This document shows positions 42,924 to 52,246 of a stretch of DNA of 64,000 nucleotides, one piece after another (position 1 is the first letter of the stretch; every line of letters begins with the position of its first letter). The translations under genes were made by a program, and so were the position numbers. The stretch is from NCBI GenBank assembly GCA_028820845.1, contig JAPPII010000026.1:1-64000 (forward strand), given 5' to 3'. The notes under the pieces are model-generated. The model was not told the origin of the DNA. It did not search any database and saw nothing but the letters and a program-made list of their open reading frames with translations. The DNA is from Candidatus Poribacteria bacterium. Lineage in GTDB: Bacteria; Poribacteria; WGA-4E; WGA-3G.

Positions 42924-44003
42924 TTACTCAACCCGTGGTTGTCTGGCAGTTGGATTTCTTTGTAAACGAACTTTTGAGTCTGTCAGCGGGAGTTCAACAC
43001 GCGCGCCATTGTGTAGATGTGATTCAATGATACCAAAAATCAGTTCAGTGCTGGCATACGCGCACCGAACACCGCCTCGGGTCGGTTCTCCAGTATCTAA
43101 TGCGTGAACGAGGTCTTTAATCAAATTTGCTGTGCTACTGGTCCGTTCAAATTCAGGAAAAGTTTCGGGAACCTGACAGTTCCGCCACCCGGGTACATCT
43201 TGTTGTTTGCGGAGATGCCACTGCCAACCGTTGTTCCAGCAGGTAACCGTTCCTCTATCACAAATCGCTTCCCATTCACTACCCCGTGGCGTTAGTAGTG
43301 CGTGTGCCGTCACACCATTTTCAAACTGGATTGTTCCTCCACCGGACGGATCGGCTCGCAGCGCATTCCCATCAAAAACCGAATCGCCTTGTGGCAGATA
43401 GCCTGTGATCCAACTCGCAGGCGCGTCGCTATTCAAACGTAAAATTAAGTCAAAGTGATGGCTGGCTGAGTTGAAAAGTGTACCGTTTGAATAGATAATC
43501 AAGGTGCGTAGTTTACCAATTTCGCCACTGTCAATAATCTCTTTCATCTTGTCAAAGCCTGTATGCCACCGGCGATTTGTACCGAGGTTAAAGGCGACAT
43601 TGTTTTGTTCTACCGCAGACACCATTGCTGCTGCCTCGTCCATAGAAGCCGCCATCGCCTTTTCCGCATAAATGGCTTTCACACCGTGTTCTGCTGCGTA
43701 AACAACAATTTCTGCGCGATGCTCTGGTTGTGTGGCAACGCTGACGATATCGGGCTGTTCTTTTTCCAGCATCTCACGATAATCGGTATACTGATTCGCT
43801 TTTGGGACATTGTATCGGTTTCCGAAATGTTCCATGACTTCGGGGCGCAGATCGGCACATGCGACAAGGTCGGTTCGTTCTTCGGCAAAAAAGCCTGCAG
43901 CGTGGGAATACGGCAACTTAATCGCTTCGTAATCGGGGACTTCGTTGTCAATAAATGCCCCCATCCGGCTACAACCAATAACAGCGGCACGATACGTTTT
44001 CAT
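42924..44003 (-). CDS. Gfo/Idh/MocA-family oxidoreductase
   Basis: The start is the ATG at 44003 behind AAGGAGAATATCC, giving 359 residues; a longer reading starts in AT-rich upstream sequence. The NAD fold is RAAVIGCSRMGAFIDNE. The usual EKP motif is IYAEKAMAASMDEAAAMV, with Ala for Pro. The C-terminal part has SHHFDLILRLNSDAPASWI, with a His and Asp for catalysis. It oxidises or isomerises a sugar or polyol. It converges on the deaminase-like gene and is the second MocA-type gene of the window, not closely similar to the first. Confidence 0.85.
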   Translation of the reverse strand: MKTYRAAVIGCSRMGAFIDNEVPDYEAIKLPYSHAAGFFAEERTDLVACADLRPEVMEHFGNRYNVPKANQYTDYREMLEKEQPDIVSVATQPEHRAEIVVYAAEHGVKAIYAEKAMAASMDEAAAMVSAVEQNNVAFNLGTNRRWHTGFDKMKEIIDSGEIGKLRTLIIYSNGTLFNSASHHFDLILRLNSDAPASWITGYLPQGDSVFDGNALRADPSGGGTIQFENGVTAHALLTPRGSEWEAICDRGTVTCWNNGWQWHLRKQQDVPGWRNCQVPETFPEFERTSSTANLIKDLVHALDTGEPTRGGVRCAYASTELIFGIIESHLHNGARVELPLTDSKVRLQRNPTARQPRVE

Positions 44004-44201
44004 GGATATTCTCCTTATCCTGAATAAAATGATTCGATGGATCCTTCTACCGCATTCGATCAATTGCTCATTTAGTAAGAGAATAACCAATTTCGTGAAA
44101 CACGTCAAGAAAAAAGAACTTTGGATTGTTCACGTGATGCCTCCTAAAGTGCATCCAAAATTGTATGTAGGTGAAGGATTATCACGTTTTATCATATCTT
44201 A

Positions 44202-45440
44202 ATGCCTTTATTGAGGGAACTGCAACCTATGGCAATGTCCGTTTACGCAGGTACAACTTTAAGTGAAGCACAAAAGATTATCACGGGCGATTACGCGGCT
44301 TTTGATTGGCGGGAGTGTGTTACCTATCGCCGGGTTTATATTGGTATGAACCCAGCGATTCGGGATGCTGAGAATGCACTCGACAACGACACGGATAAAC
44401 CCGTCGTTGTTGCTTTGCTGCTCAAATCAGAGAAGATGCTTGTCAAAGATCGGGTCAGGCGTCTCAGCGCGATCAAAGGCGCACGCATTATACCGGACGA
44501 AGAGCTTCTCAAACGGACGGGTTACCTCTTCGATAATGAAAAGTTGGTTGGACTTCCCGAAGGTATTGTGACGCGAGCAAGCAACGGTGTTTACATTGTG
44601 CAGTGCGATACAGATCAATATCAATGTTCGCTGCGCGGAAAACGGGATGCATTTAGCACAAATCAACAGGTTTATGTTGGGGACCGCGTCAAAATTCAGG
44701 TGATTGATGAAACCCATGGTACGATTGCAGCCGTCATGCGGCGCAAAAGCGAATATAAACGCAAAGGAACACAATCTAAAGGGGTTATTCGCATTCCAAA
44801 TCTCGATGGATTGGTTATTGTTTCTTCTGTAAAAGAACCTCCAATCTGGCAGCGAATGCTGGACAAATTCCTTGTTATTGCCGAAGCGTCGGGGATTGAG
44901 CCACTTATCTGTTTCAATAAAATTGATATGCTTAAAGACCGAGCGGAAGTGGATTCGATAACCGCAGTCTACGAGAGAATCGGGTATCGAACAATCCTTA
45001 CAAGTGCAACGACTGGCGCGGGAATAGAGGATTTGAAAGCGTGGATGAAAGGAAAGATTTCGGCACTCACTGGATTATCGGGGGTCGGGAAATCTTCGCT
45101 TTTGAATGCTATTCAACCCGGTTTGAAATTGAAGACGAACGCGGTGAACCCGAGACGAGGCGGAAGACACACGACCGTTTCAACCCAACTTTACAATTTG
45201 GATTTCGGCGGTTTTATCGCCGATACACCGGGGCTTCGCGAGTTGCACTTTTGGGACATCGAATCTCGTTTAATGGACCGCTATTTCCCAGAAATAAATT
45301 CACTCCGAGAACGTTGCGTCAAAGGTGCCTGCACGCATGTTCATGAGGAAGGTTGTGCGGTGCAGGCTGCCCTGAAAACAGGAGACATCTCAGAGTTTCG
45401 GTATCAGAGTTACTGTGAATTTCAAGAGTATAAGAGATGA
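44202..45440 (+). CDS. rsgA: Ribosome small subunit GTPase RsgA with extra N-terminal region
   Basis: A 412-residue protein; an ATG at 44229, 11 bases after GAGGG, may be the real start. RsgA is a circularly permuted GTPase that helps mature the 30S subunit. The motifs appear in the permuted order: G4 NKID (239-242), SAT (268-270), G1 GLSGVGKSS (291-299), RHTT (323-325) and G3 DTPG (341-344), then a zinc knuckle C372-C377-H379-C385. The OB-fold begins near residue 120 (PEGIVTRASNGVYIVQC). The ~115 residues before it (SEAQKIITGDYAAFDWRECV, and onward) exceed the normal family start and are not recognised. Confidence 0.9.
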   Translation: MPLLRELQPMAMSVYAGTTLSEAQKIITGDYAAFDWRECVTYRRVYIGMNPAIRDAENALDNDTDKPVVVALLLKSEKMLVKDRVRRLSAIKGARIIPDEELLKRTGYLFDNEKLVGLPEGIVTRASNGVYIVQCDTDQYQCSLRGKRDAFSTNQQVYVGDRVKIQVIDETHGTIAAVMRRKSEYKRKGTQSKGVIRIPNLDGLVIVSSVKEPPIWQRMLDKFLVIAEASGIEPLICFNKIDMLKDRAEVDSITAVYERIGYRTILTSATTGAGIEDLKAWMKGKISALTGLSGVGKSSLLNAIQPGLKLKTNAVNPRRGGRHTTVSTQLYNLDFGGFIADTPGLRELHFWDIESRLMDRYFPEINSLRERCVKGACTHVHEEGCAVQAALKTGDISEFRYQSYCEFQEYKR

Positions 45441-46153
45441 GTATTCATCAAACCGATATTGAACTCATGAAAATGCAAGTTGAAGTGCTATTCACGCAGG
45501 ACGAGAATGGGTGTCTTCAACATATCAACGAACCTACCGGTGCTGCAGAACCAGCACCTCGTTTCTTCTTTGGATACACCAACGAAGGTTCAATATGTAA
45601 GTTCCGGCACAATCTTCCCGACCACGTAGTTACACAACTCAAAGAAGTTGCCGCTGCTGAACCGCTGCCCATGAATCCGCAGAAGATTCCAAAGAACCGT
45701 AGGCAATTCGAGGATATTCTTCAAAGTCACGCACCGATTGAACGGGTCTGGGTTGGGCCCGCCTATCGCTTTCCTGAACACATTGCCCCACCGACAAATG
45801 TTATCCACTTATTATCAAGTAAAGATGCAAGACTTCTAAAGGGAGATTTAGCCGACATAAGGCCGGAATTAAATAGTCCGCACCCGTGTTTAGCAATCAT
45901 AGAGGATTCGCAGGTAGTGTCAATTTGCCGAAGTGTCCGTGCCTCGGCACGCGCCCATGAAGCAGGCGTTGAGACTCTGGCTGGTTATCGGCGGCGTGGG
46001 CATGCAACATCGGTTGTCGCAGCGTGGGCTTTGGCTGTTCGTACCTTAAACCTTATTCCGCTCTACAGCACTTCGTGGGCCAATATCGCTTCTCAAGGTG
46101 TAGCACGGCGATTGGGCTTGGTGCAGTATGGTGTGGATTATCACGTGACATGA
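45437..46153 (+). CDS. GNAT-family N-acetyltransferase
   Basis: A 238-residue protein that starts in the stop codon of rsgA (ATGA overlap). The C-terminal 80 residues hold motif A, VETLAGYRRRGHATSVVAAW, and motif B, TSWANIASQGVARRLGLVQY. The N-terminal half has an unrelated helical region that may bind the acceptor. A bacterium that links RsgA with a GNAT recalls ribosomal-protein acetylation, but this is only suggested by the overlap. Confidence 0.8.
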   Translation: MSIHQTDIELMKMQVEVLFTQDENGCLQHINEPTGAAEPAPRFFFGYTNEGSICKFRHNLPDHVVTQLKEVAAAEPLPMNPQKIPKNRRQFEDILQSHAPIERVWVGPAYRFPEHIAPPTNVIHLLSSKDARLLKGDLADIRPELNSPHPCLAIIEDSQVVSICRSVRASARAHEAGVETLAGYRRRGHATSVVAAWALAVRTLNLIPLYSTSWANIASQGVARRLGLVQYGVDYHVT

Positions 46154-46181
46154 TGTATGGAAACGTCCTACAACTGTGAAC

Positions 46182-46210
46182 TTGACATCTACCGCACATT
46201 ATGGTAGACT
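46182..46210 (+). promoter_or_regulatory. Sigma-70 promoter of the CehA/McbA-like gene
   Basis: TTGACA (46182-46187), a 17-base spacer, TAGACT (46205-46210), 46 bases before the ATG at 46257. Confidence 0.65.
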
Positions 46211-46256
46211 ACGGCATTCGTAATAGAAACCAATCAACGATTAGGAGGAACACACT

Positions 46257-48593
46257 ATGCAACGAATGACAAATCGATATAGCACTCCGCTAAGAAAAGG
46301 ATCCAACAGACATTTTCATTTCCTATGTATCGGCTGCCTATTGCTCATCACTTTCACTTCAGTCGGGTTCACTGCTGAACTGGACCTCGTCCGTGAAGTA
46401 GAATTTCAACCGCTCGTGTCAGCAACCCAACGGCTCATTGAAGCACTCGATTATCTCGGTTCACCCCTATCTGAAGGCGACCTCTCAGCAATCGAGGAAG
46501 CCTTGGTCTCCGAGGATCACCAACAAGCAATTGCTGACATTCAGAAGGTGCTTGACCTATATTGTCTGGTCGGTGTCAACATCAATCCTGAGAGCCGTGT
46601 GAAGGTTAAGGAAGGTCCGGTAAATAAGGAGCTGATGCAGCAGGGGTGGCGGACTTTTTTGGTGAAAGTTCACAACGAGGCTGGCGTGACGGCACCCTTA
46701 GCCGCAGAAAGCGCGAATGCCGCACCCCTTTATAAACGTTCTACCGGCAGTCCTGATCCGGAGACAACCGTGCCGAAAAGCGATATTCCACATCGTTTTT
46801 TGGATATTGAAGTCTATACCAATCCACCTTTGAAAGCGAGTCTTTCGGGATTAGAACTGGAGTATCGTATCGTTCAACTCTACAGTCGCGATGCGGGAAA
46901 GCGAGAAGCGACCCTTAGTTTCAACGTTGGTCAAGGGACACAGGACCTCGGCTTCCGAAGCGAAGTACCTATCCTATTCGACTGTGTAACAGCGGTGGCG
47001 GTAACCTTGGAAGTGTTGGACTTCGACGGGAAACCAACAACAGCGGGTTTTATCATTCGCGACGCATTAAATCGGGTGTATCCGTCACGTGGACGCAGAC
47101 TTGCACCCGATTTCTTCTTTCACAATCAAATTTATCGGCACAGTGGTGAATCTGTTCTCCTACCACCCGGTAACTATACCGTTGAATACACACGCGGACC
47201 CGAATATAAGATAAAGACCCAAACCATTACCGTTCCGAATGCCGAGACGCATCAAGAAACCTTTCATCTGGAAAGATGGATCCATATAGCAGCAGAGGGT
47301 TGGCGTTCCGGCGACCATCACGTACACGCCGCTGGGTGTTCACACTATGAAAGTCCGACGGAGGGGGTTACGCCTGAGGACATGATGCGCCATATTCTCG
47401 GTGAAGACCTTAATGTAGGGTGTGTACTCTCTTGGGGACCGTGCTGGTATTACCAAAAGCAGTTTTTTGATGGCAAGGTTCACGAACTCTCGACCGACGA
47501 CTATGTGATGCGCTACGATGTGGAGGTTTCAGGATTCCCGTCCTCGCACGCCGGACATCTCTCCATACTCCGACTCACTGAGGACGACTACAACGGTGTT
47601 GAACGCATAGAGGAGTGGCCGAGTTGGGATCTGCCTGTCCTCCAGTGGGCAAAGGAACAGGGCGCGGTGACAGGCTTCAGTCACAGTGGTTGGGGCTTAA
47701 AAGTGGATGGAGACGAACTCCCTAATTACAACATGCCGCCTTTTGATGGTATCGGTGCGAACGAGTACATCGTGGATGTCGTTCATGATGCTGTCGATTT
47801 CATCTCTACGGTAGACACACCGGCTATTTGGGAACTGAGTATCTGGTATCACACTCTCAATTGTGGTTTCCGCACGAGAATCAGCGGCGAGACGGATTTT
47901 CCTTGCATTTACGGTGAACGCGTTGGGTTGGGTCGTATCTATGTAAAAATGCCCCCCGGTCCTCTTAATTTCGATGCATGGGTAGACGGATTGAAGGATG
48001 GTCGCTCCTACGTCGGGGATGGCAAAAGTCATCTGTTGAACTTCACTGTTGGCGGTGTACCCGTGGGAGAAAAATCGCCAACCGGAGAGATTAGCCAGTT
48101 GGATTTGGAAGAGCCCGGCACGGTAACTGTCACTGCACGTATTGCTGCACGCCTTAACGAGACACCGAATCTTGAGATAAAGAATCGTCCATTGGAACAG
48201 CAACCCTATTGGGACGTGGAACGCGCTCGCATTGCGGAAAGCCAGAAGGTGCCTGTTGAACTCATCGTCAACGGGCAATCGGTTGAGACGCAAGAAGTCG
48301 TGGCTAATGGTGAAGTCGTTCCCGTTCAATTTGAGGCATCCATTGACAGGTCGAGTTGGGTTGCACTACGCATCTTCCCGTCGTCTCATACGAATCCGGT
48401 TTTTGTTATTGTGGACGGCAAACCAATCCGTGCAAGTCGCAGGAGTGCACAGTGGTGCTTGGAGGCTGTAGAAGTCTGCTGGAACGCAAAGGTTGACCGT
48501 ATTCGAGAGGAGGAACGCGATGCCGCCCGCGAGGCGTATAACGTAGCATCGCAGACCTATCAGAAGATTCTTGGAGAATCCGATGTGGATTGA
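46257..48593 (+). CDS. CehA/McbA-family secreted metallohydrolase (PHP-like domain)
   Basis: A 778-residue protein with TTAGGAGGAACACACT before the ATG and an N-terminal export segment (hydrophobic about 22-38). A middle beta-rich region is followed at about residue 352 by the metal-binding segment GDHHVHAAGCSHYESPT, and later by VTGFSHSGWG and DFPCIYGERVG, the pattern of CehA/McbA metallohydrolases of the PHP superfamily. Named relatives hydrolyse carbaryl; the family in general is a set of exported phosphoesterase- or esterase-like enzymes. The C-terminal half adds beta domains. It precedes two PhyH genes in the same orientation (24 and 56 bases between), which may form one unit. Confidence 0.8.
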   Translation: MQRMTNRYSTPLRKGSNRHFHFLCIGCLLLITFTSVGFTAELDLVREVEFQPLVSATQRLIEALDYLGSPLSEGDLSAIEEALVSEDHQQAIADIQKVLDLYCLVGVNINPESRVKVKEGPVNKELMQQGWRTFLVKVHNEAGVTAPLAAESANAAPLYKRSTGSPDPETTVPKSDIPHRFLDIEVYTNPPLKASLSGLELEYRIVQLYSRDAGKREATLSFNVGQGTQDLGFRSEVPILFDCVTAVAVTLEVLDFDGKPTTAGFIIRDALNRVYPSRGRRLAPDFFFHNQIYRHSGESVLLPPGNYTVEYTRGPEYKIKTQTITVPNAETHQETFHLERWIHIAAEGWRSGDHHVHAAGCSHYESPTEGVTPEDMMRHILGEDLNVGCVLSWGPCWYYQKQFFDGKVHELSTDDYVMRYDVEVSGFPSSHAGHLSILRLTEDDYNGVERIEEWPSWDLPVLQWAKEQGAVTGFSHSGWGLKVDGDELPNYNMPPFDGIGANEYIVDVVHDAVDFISTVDTPAIWELSIWYHTLNCGFRTRISGETDFPCIYGERVGLGRIYVKMPPGPLNFDAWVDGLKDGRSYVGDGKSHLLNFTVGGVPVGEKSPTGEISQLDLEEPGTVTVTARIAARLNETPNLEIKNRPLEQQPYWDVERARIAESQKVPVELIVNGQSVETQEVVANGEVVPVQFEASIDRSSWVALRIFPSSHTNPVFVIVDGKPIRASRRSAQWCLEAVEVCWNAKVDRIREEERDAAREAYNVASQTYQKILGESDVD

Positions 48594-48617
48594 AATAAAC
48601 TTTTAAGGAGCTGTGTT

Positions 48618-49385
48618 ATGAAACTTACACCACAAGAGGTCGAACAATTCAGACAGGTAGGCTATCTCAACATAGAAAAACGACTCATTGATGACAAACA
48701 CCTTGCCGTGCTACGTGAACATTACGACGCACTCTTTGCACAGAAACGCCACACAATCGGTGAGGGGTTGCGTAACCTCGCAGTCGTCGGGGACTCGGAA
48801 AGCGATGAAGACGCTGATCGTGACGAAGAAATGTTACAGATCATGGAGATGTGGCGTTTGGATGAGGAATATCGGAAACTGCTCTACCACGAACCGTTGT
48901 TAGACATCGCCGAGAGTTTGATCGGTCCCGATATCCAGTTATTCCACGATCAGGCTCTCTACAAACCCGCCTATCACGGGGGTGAAGTCTATTGGCATCA
49001 GGACAATGCGTATTGGCAATGCGACCCGCCGAATCTTGTGAGCATCTGGATAGCACTCGACGATGCCGACGAAGAGAACGGTTGTATGAACGTTATCCCC
49101 GGCAGTTACTTGGAAGGATTAGCGGCACACGGACGCGCACAGTCAGAGAAAGGTAAGTTGCCAGCGTTGTTGGAGGTGAATGCTGATGTGAATCGTGCTA
49201 TACCCGTGCCAGTTAAAGCTGGATGTGGGATGGTGCATCACTGCATGACACTCCACCAGACGGATCCGAACCGCTCATCCCGAGACCGCCGAGCGATGGT
49301 CCTTCATTACATGCAATCGGGTACGCGGAATCGCGATGGCGAAGTGATGAAAGACAACCCACTGCTACGCGGTAAGTTGGCGTAG
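48618..49385 (+). CDS. Phytanoyl-CoA dioxygenase (PhyH) family protein
   Basis: A 255-residue protein with AAGGAGCTGTGTT before the ATG. The iron site is in EVYWHQDNAYWQCDPPN (H-x-D) and MVHHCMTLHQTDPNRSSRDR (distal His, then Arg). The usual DADEENGCMNVIPGSYLEG follows the first ligand pair. Length is normal. It lies 24 bases after the CehA/McbA-like gene and has a neighbour of the same superfamily. The substrate is unknown. Confidence 0.9.
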   Translation: MKLTPQEVEQFRQVGYLNIEKRLIDDKHLAVLREHYDALFAQKRHTIGEGLRNLAVVGDSESDEDADRDEEMLQIMEMWRLDEEYRKLLYHEPLLDIAESLIGPDIQLFHDQALYKPAYHGGEVYWHQDNAYWQCDPPNLVSIWIALDDADEENGCMNVIPGSYLEGLAAHGRAQSEKGKLPALLEVNADVNRAIPVPVKAGCGMVHHCMTLHQTDPNRSSRDRRAMVLHYMQSGTRNRDGEVMKDNPLLRGKLA

Positions 49386-49441
49386 CGCATCTTGATACAA
49401 TACCTTTCGCGGTCTATCACTATTCTTGTAGGAGCCAGACA

Positions 49442-50197
49442 ATGCGAATTCAGCTGACGGATGAAGAGCAAGCAGACGGAAAAATGTGTGCTGCGAATCT
49501 CGATTTGGCGGTTCGGTTACTCCGAGAGGTCGGTGCTGTTATCCTTGAGAACGCTGTGCCGCTTGCGCTTGTCAGGGAGGCACAGACCGCCTATTTCGAG
49601 ATTGTTCGACAGGGAAAGGAACGGAAAGCGCGGCATGTCGTCAAGATGCCGTTTCTCCATCACCAATTTATCACCAATCCGTTCTCGCTTCAAGTGATTG
49701 AGGCTGCTATGGGCAAGAAGATCGCACTATTCCGTTGCGGAATTCATAATATACCGCCAGATGTAGATGGCAAGCAAGTGGAAAAAGCACCGCATCGTGA
49801 CGGCAATCACCTGTTTCCTGAATTGCCGTGTGTGCTACCGGTTACGGGTATTTATGTTGATATTCCGTTAGTTGATTTCTTAGAGGAGAATGGTGCTACA
49901 AAAATCTGGCCCGGCTCGCATCTGATTATGGATTCTCCACCTGAGGATGTTCGGTATCTCGGTGAACGGAGTAAGCACTTACCCGCGCTACAAGCGGTCA
50001 TGCCTATAGGTTCTCTCATCCTTCGTGATATGCGATTGTGGCATGTCGGCATGCCGAATAAGACCGGCACCCACCGACCCATGCTGGACATCGGCTATGG
50101 ACGTGTCCTGCCCCATACCGGTGAACGCCTTCGGGTGCCTCAAGAGATTAAGCAGCACTGGTCCCAAGCAGCCAAGAAACTTCTCAGAACTGGCTAA
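49442..50197 (+). CDS. Phytanoyl-CoA dioxygenase-like protein (divergent)
   Basis: A 251-residue protein with TAGGAGCCAGACA before the ATG. The fold elements are those of PhyH but diverged: the H-x-D pair is in KAPHRDGNHLFPELP, the distal His is in MRLWHVGMPNKTGTHRPML, and the Arg comes at the same distance. Conserved middle block: VDFLEENGATKIWPGSHL. The low similarity to the PhyH gene just upstream argues against a recent tandem duplication. The substrate is unknown. Confidence 0.8.
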   Translation: MRIQLTDEEQADGKMCAANLDLAVRLLREVGAVILENAVPLALVREAQTAYFEIVRQGKERKARHVVKMPFLHHQFITNPFSLQVIEAAMGKKIALFRCGIHNIPPDVDGKQVEKAPHRDGNHLFPELPCVLPVTGIYVDIPLVDFLEENGATKIWPGSHLIMDSPPEDVRYLGERSKHLPALQAVMPIGSLILRDMRLWHVGMPNKTGTHRPMLDIGYGRVLPHTGERLRVPQEIKQHWSQAAKKLLRTG

Positions 50198-50368
50198 ACC
50201 TTCCTCATAGCCGAATTCCTAATTTTACCCCTTACTACCTTTCTGTCTTAGACAATCCCTTTCGGCGCGACGTACGAATTCTAACCTGAAGCACGCTCTA
50301 TCCTCTATAAGATCCACTCCTTGATAAATAGGAACCCTTCTGCGCGCCTTAATAGGGGCATTTATGGT

Positions 50369-50390
50369 GGCGAGGTTTCCGAACCTCGCC
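50369..50390. repeat. Palindromic repeat, family A copy 3
   Basis: GGCGAGGTT (50369-50377), loop TCCG, AACCTCGCC (50382-50390). Differs from copy 1 by a paired C/G for T/A change, so pairing is kept. Confidence 0.75.
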
Positions 50391-50873
50391 AGATGCACAA
50401 ACTAACAGTTTATGCTACAAGGTAGAGGTTATGAGATTGGTGTGATTTTTTTTCTACAGTCCCGTCGCGGCGACATTTCTGTAGCCATAGGGAATCAACG
50501 GTATTCATGCCTTATGGCATGAACCGGGGTTCAGCGGCGTTGGGATTCATAGTTTTCATAGTTTTCATAGTAACGTTTTGAAAATTGTGCTTTTAAAACC
50601 CGCATAAAGTCAGGTGTGGCGTGGGTTTGTCGGCTGTCTATGAAAGGGGCGTTTTTTTTCTGTTACTATGAATCTGAATTTTTCATCTCTCGGAATTACC
50701 TTTGTAACACCAATGGTGGCGTGGGTTTAGGCGGGTTTCTCCTTTTAAGGATTTTTGGGGGTTACTATGAAAGTGGTGTGTCTCTGTTTTGATGTTGAAT
50801 CAGCCTATTCTTGGTGAAAACAGGCGTGAATATAGTATTAACTTAACGATATATTTCTTCGTAATTCCCCTTA

Positions 50874-50899
50874 AAAATGTTACACTGGTGTAACATTTT
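50874..50899. promoter_or_regulatory. Perfect palindrome with nearby half-sites, possible operator
   Basis: Twelve-base arms AAAATGTTACAC and GTGTAACATTTT around a two-base centre TG. Half-sites GTGTAACGTT (50909-50918) and GTGTAACATTTT (50990-51001) follow in the same orientation. The short centre fits a dimeric repressor site better than a hairpin. No adjacent gene is known to be its target; the next gene starts 500 bases away. Confidence 0.5.
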
Positions 50900-51401
50900 G
50901 TGTGTGGTGTGTAACGTTAGAGAACATAGTGGCCATAGGGGTTCGTTGGTGTTTAATTTTTCTGTTGTAAAAAAATAATTTGGCGAAAAGTGTAACATTT
51001 TTGAGTTAGCGGTCAGCGGTTAGCAGCCAGTAAGAAACTTATATAACCGCTGAAAATGTTGTGTCGGTTTTCGTGCCGGCGTTTTGTAGACTGATACAAT
51101 ATTCCCTCTTTGGAAAGGATTATGATATATTATACTGTTTTTATTAACGGATATCAAGTTAAAAATGGTATTTGACTGTTCAATAAACGAATTTCTGATG
51201 AATTTCTCCGCGTATGTGTTAAACTATTTGGAAGATAATTGAGGGTGATACATAAAAATGCTAACAAACTATGGTAGATTTTAGAATTACTTTTACATTG
51301 GGACGGGTGAGGTTACGGGCACCCACAAGGGGTGCCCCTACAAGATGTAAACTTATTTTCATAATTCACCATAAGTAGGTCTATCATCACAAGGAAATAA
51401 A

Positions 51402-52214
51402 ATGAACCAAAAACGCATTGAACGCTGGCGGACAGAATTTGAAACAGCAGATGCAGAGACAGTTCGACAAATGCTTGCTGAAGCACCGGAACTCGTAAAC
51501 GTAAAAGTGAATCGAACATCACCGCTTTTTACTGCAAGCATTAAGATCAAAGATCTCGATAAAGTCAAGGCACTTGTAGAGGCAGGTGCCGATGTAAACA
51601 ATAGTGACCTCGGTACGCATTGGCCAAGCTCTGATTATGAAATTAACCGGTATCTCATCAGTCAGGGAACCGAGGTCAATCAACCCTCCTATCTTGGGTT
51701 TCACGGCGTTGGTGTCACTAACTTCGATTCCTTTCTGCTCATGGTGGAAAACGGATTGGATCCGAATTTCGCATGGCCCTACAACGGCGAAACCGTACTC
51801 CATGTGCAATCCCGGCACGATGACGATACGCATCTTGCACAAGCCTATATCCTGATTAAATCAGGCGCGGATGTCAATGCACAGGCACTGAGCGGACTTG
51901 ATGAAGAACCCATCATGGATAACGAGCATTTCGTTGAATACGGTAAGGAAACACCGCTACATTTCGCCGCCCGGTTGGGCAATTTACGGATGGTTCGGTT
52001 ATTGTTAGACCACGGTGCCGACCCATCGCTGAAAACAGTCAGTCGAATGTATCGTCCCAAACAGTTCACCGAATGGACAGATGAGGTCACATCACTGGTC
52101 TGGCCCCTACGTGAATTCAAGAGGGTTGTGTTTCAACCCTATGAGGGAGAGACACCTCTCGACATGGCATTGCGTGAGGGCAACGAAGAAATTGTCAACA
52201 CACTCAAGCGATAA
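51402..52214 (+). CDS. Ankyrin-repeat protein
   Basis: A 270-residue protein with a helical start and then ankyrin-like units: TSPLFTASIKIKDLDKVKAL then VEAGADVNNSDLGTHWPS near the N-terminus, and TPLHFAARLGNLRMVRLLLD then HGADPSLKTV near the C-terminus, with weaker units between. The last unit ends GETPLDMALREGNEEIVNTL. There is no signal peptide, so it should be cytoplasmic. Ankyrin arrays bind proteins; the partner is unknown. AAGGAAATAAA precedes the ATG. Confidence 0.85.
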   Translation: MNQKRIERWRTEFETADAETVRQMLAEAPELVNVKVNRTSPLFTASIKIKDLDKVKALVEAGADVNNSDLGTHWPSSDYEINRYLISQGTEVNQPSYLGFHGVGVTNFDSFLLMVENGLDPNFAWPYNGETVLHVQSRHDDDTHLAQAYILIKSGADVNAQALSGLDEEPIMDNEHFVEYGKETPLHFAARLGNLRMVRLLLDHGADPSLKTVSRMYRPKQFTEWTDEVTSLVWPLREFKRVVFQPYEGETPLDMALREGNEEIVNTLKR

Positions 52215-52246
52215 CGGCGTTTAACATTTTTGTGGAAGGTAAGTCA

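Larger units (their letters stand above)
50198..51401. other. 1.2-kb non-coding island rich in inverted and direct repeats
   Basis: No convincing gene is seen. The stretch holds: family A palindrome (50369-50390); a stem with CTACAG/CTGTAG arms (50454-50484) and inner GTCGC/GCGAC; TTCATGCC/GGCATGAA (50504-50523); a TTCATAGTT tandem followed by TTCATAGTAAC (50546-50574) and two inverted copies GTTACTATGAA (50662-50672, 50761-50771); two GTGGCGTGGGTTT copies (near 50618 and 50715); a palindrome at 50874-50899; and a GGGCACCC/GGGTGCCC hairpin (51317-51337). It may encode structured RNA, be a regulator-binding region, or be a repeat graveyard. Confidence 0.6.

Noticed and set aside
44202-45440. 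RsgA as a rearranged or misassembled gene because G4 precedes G1
   Set aside because: This circular permutation is normal for the RsgA/YjeQ family.
47697-48329. A 210-residue minus-strand frame in the CehA/McbA gene
   Set aside because: Shadow of a well-supported coding frame; no motifs.
50198-51401. The repeat island as a CRISPR array
   Set aside because: Repeats are of different lengths, some are inverted, and there are no regular unique spacers or cas genes.
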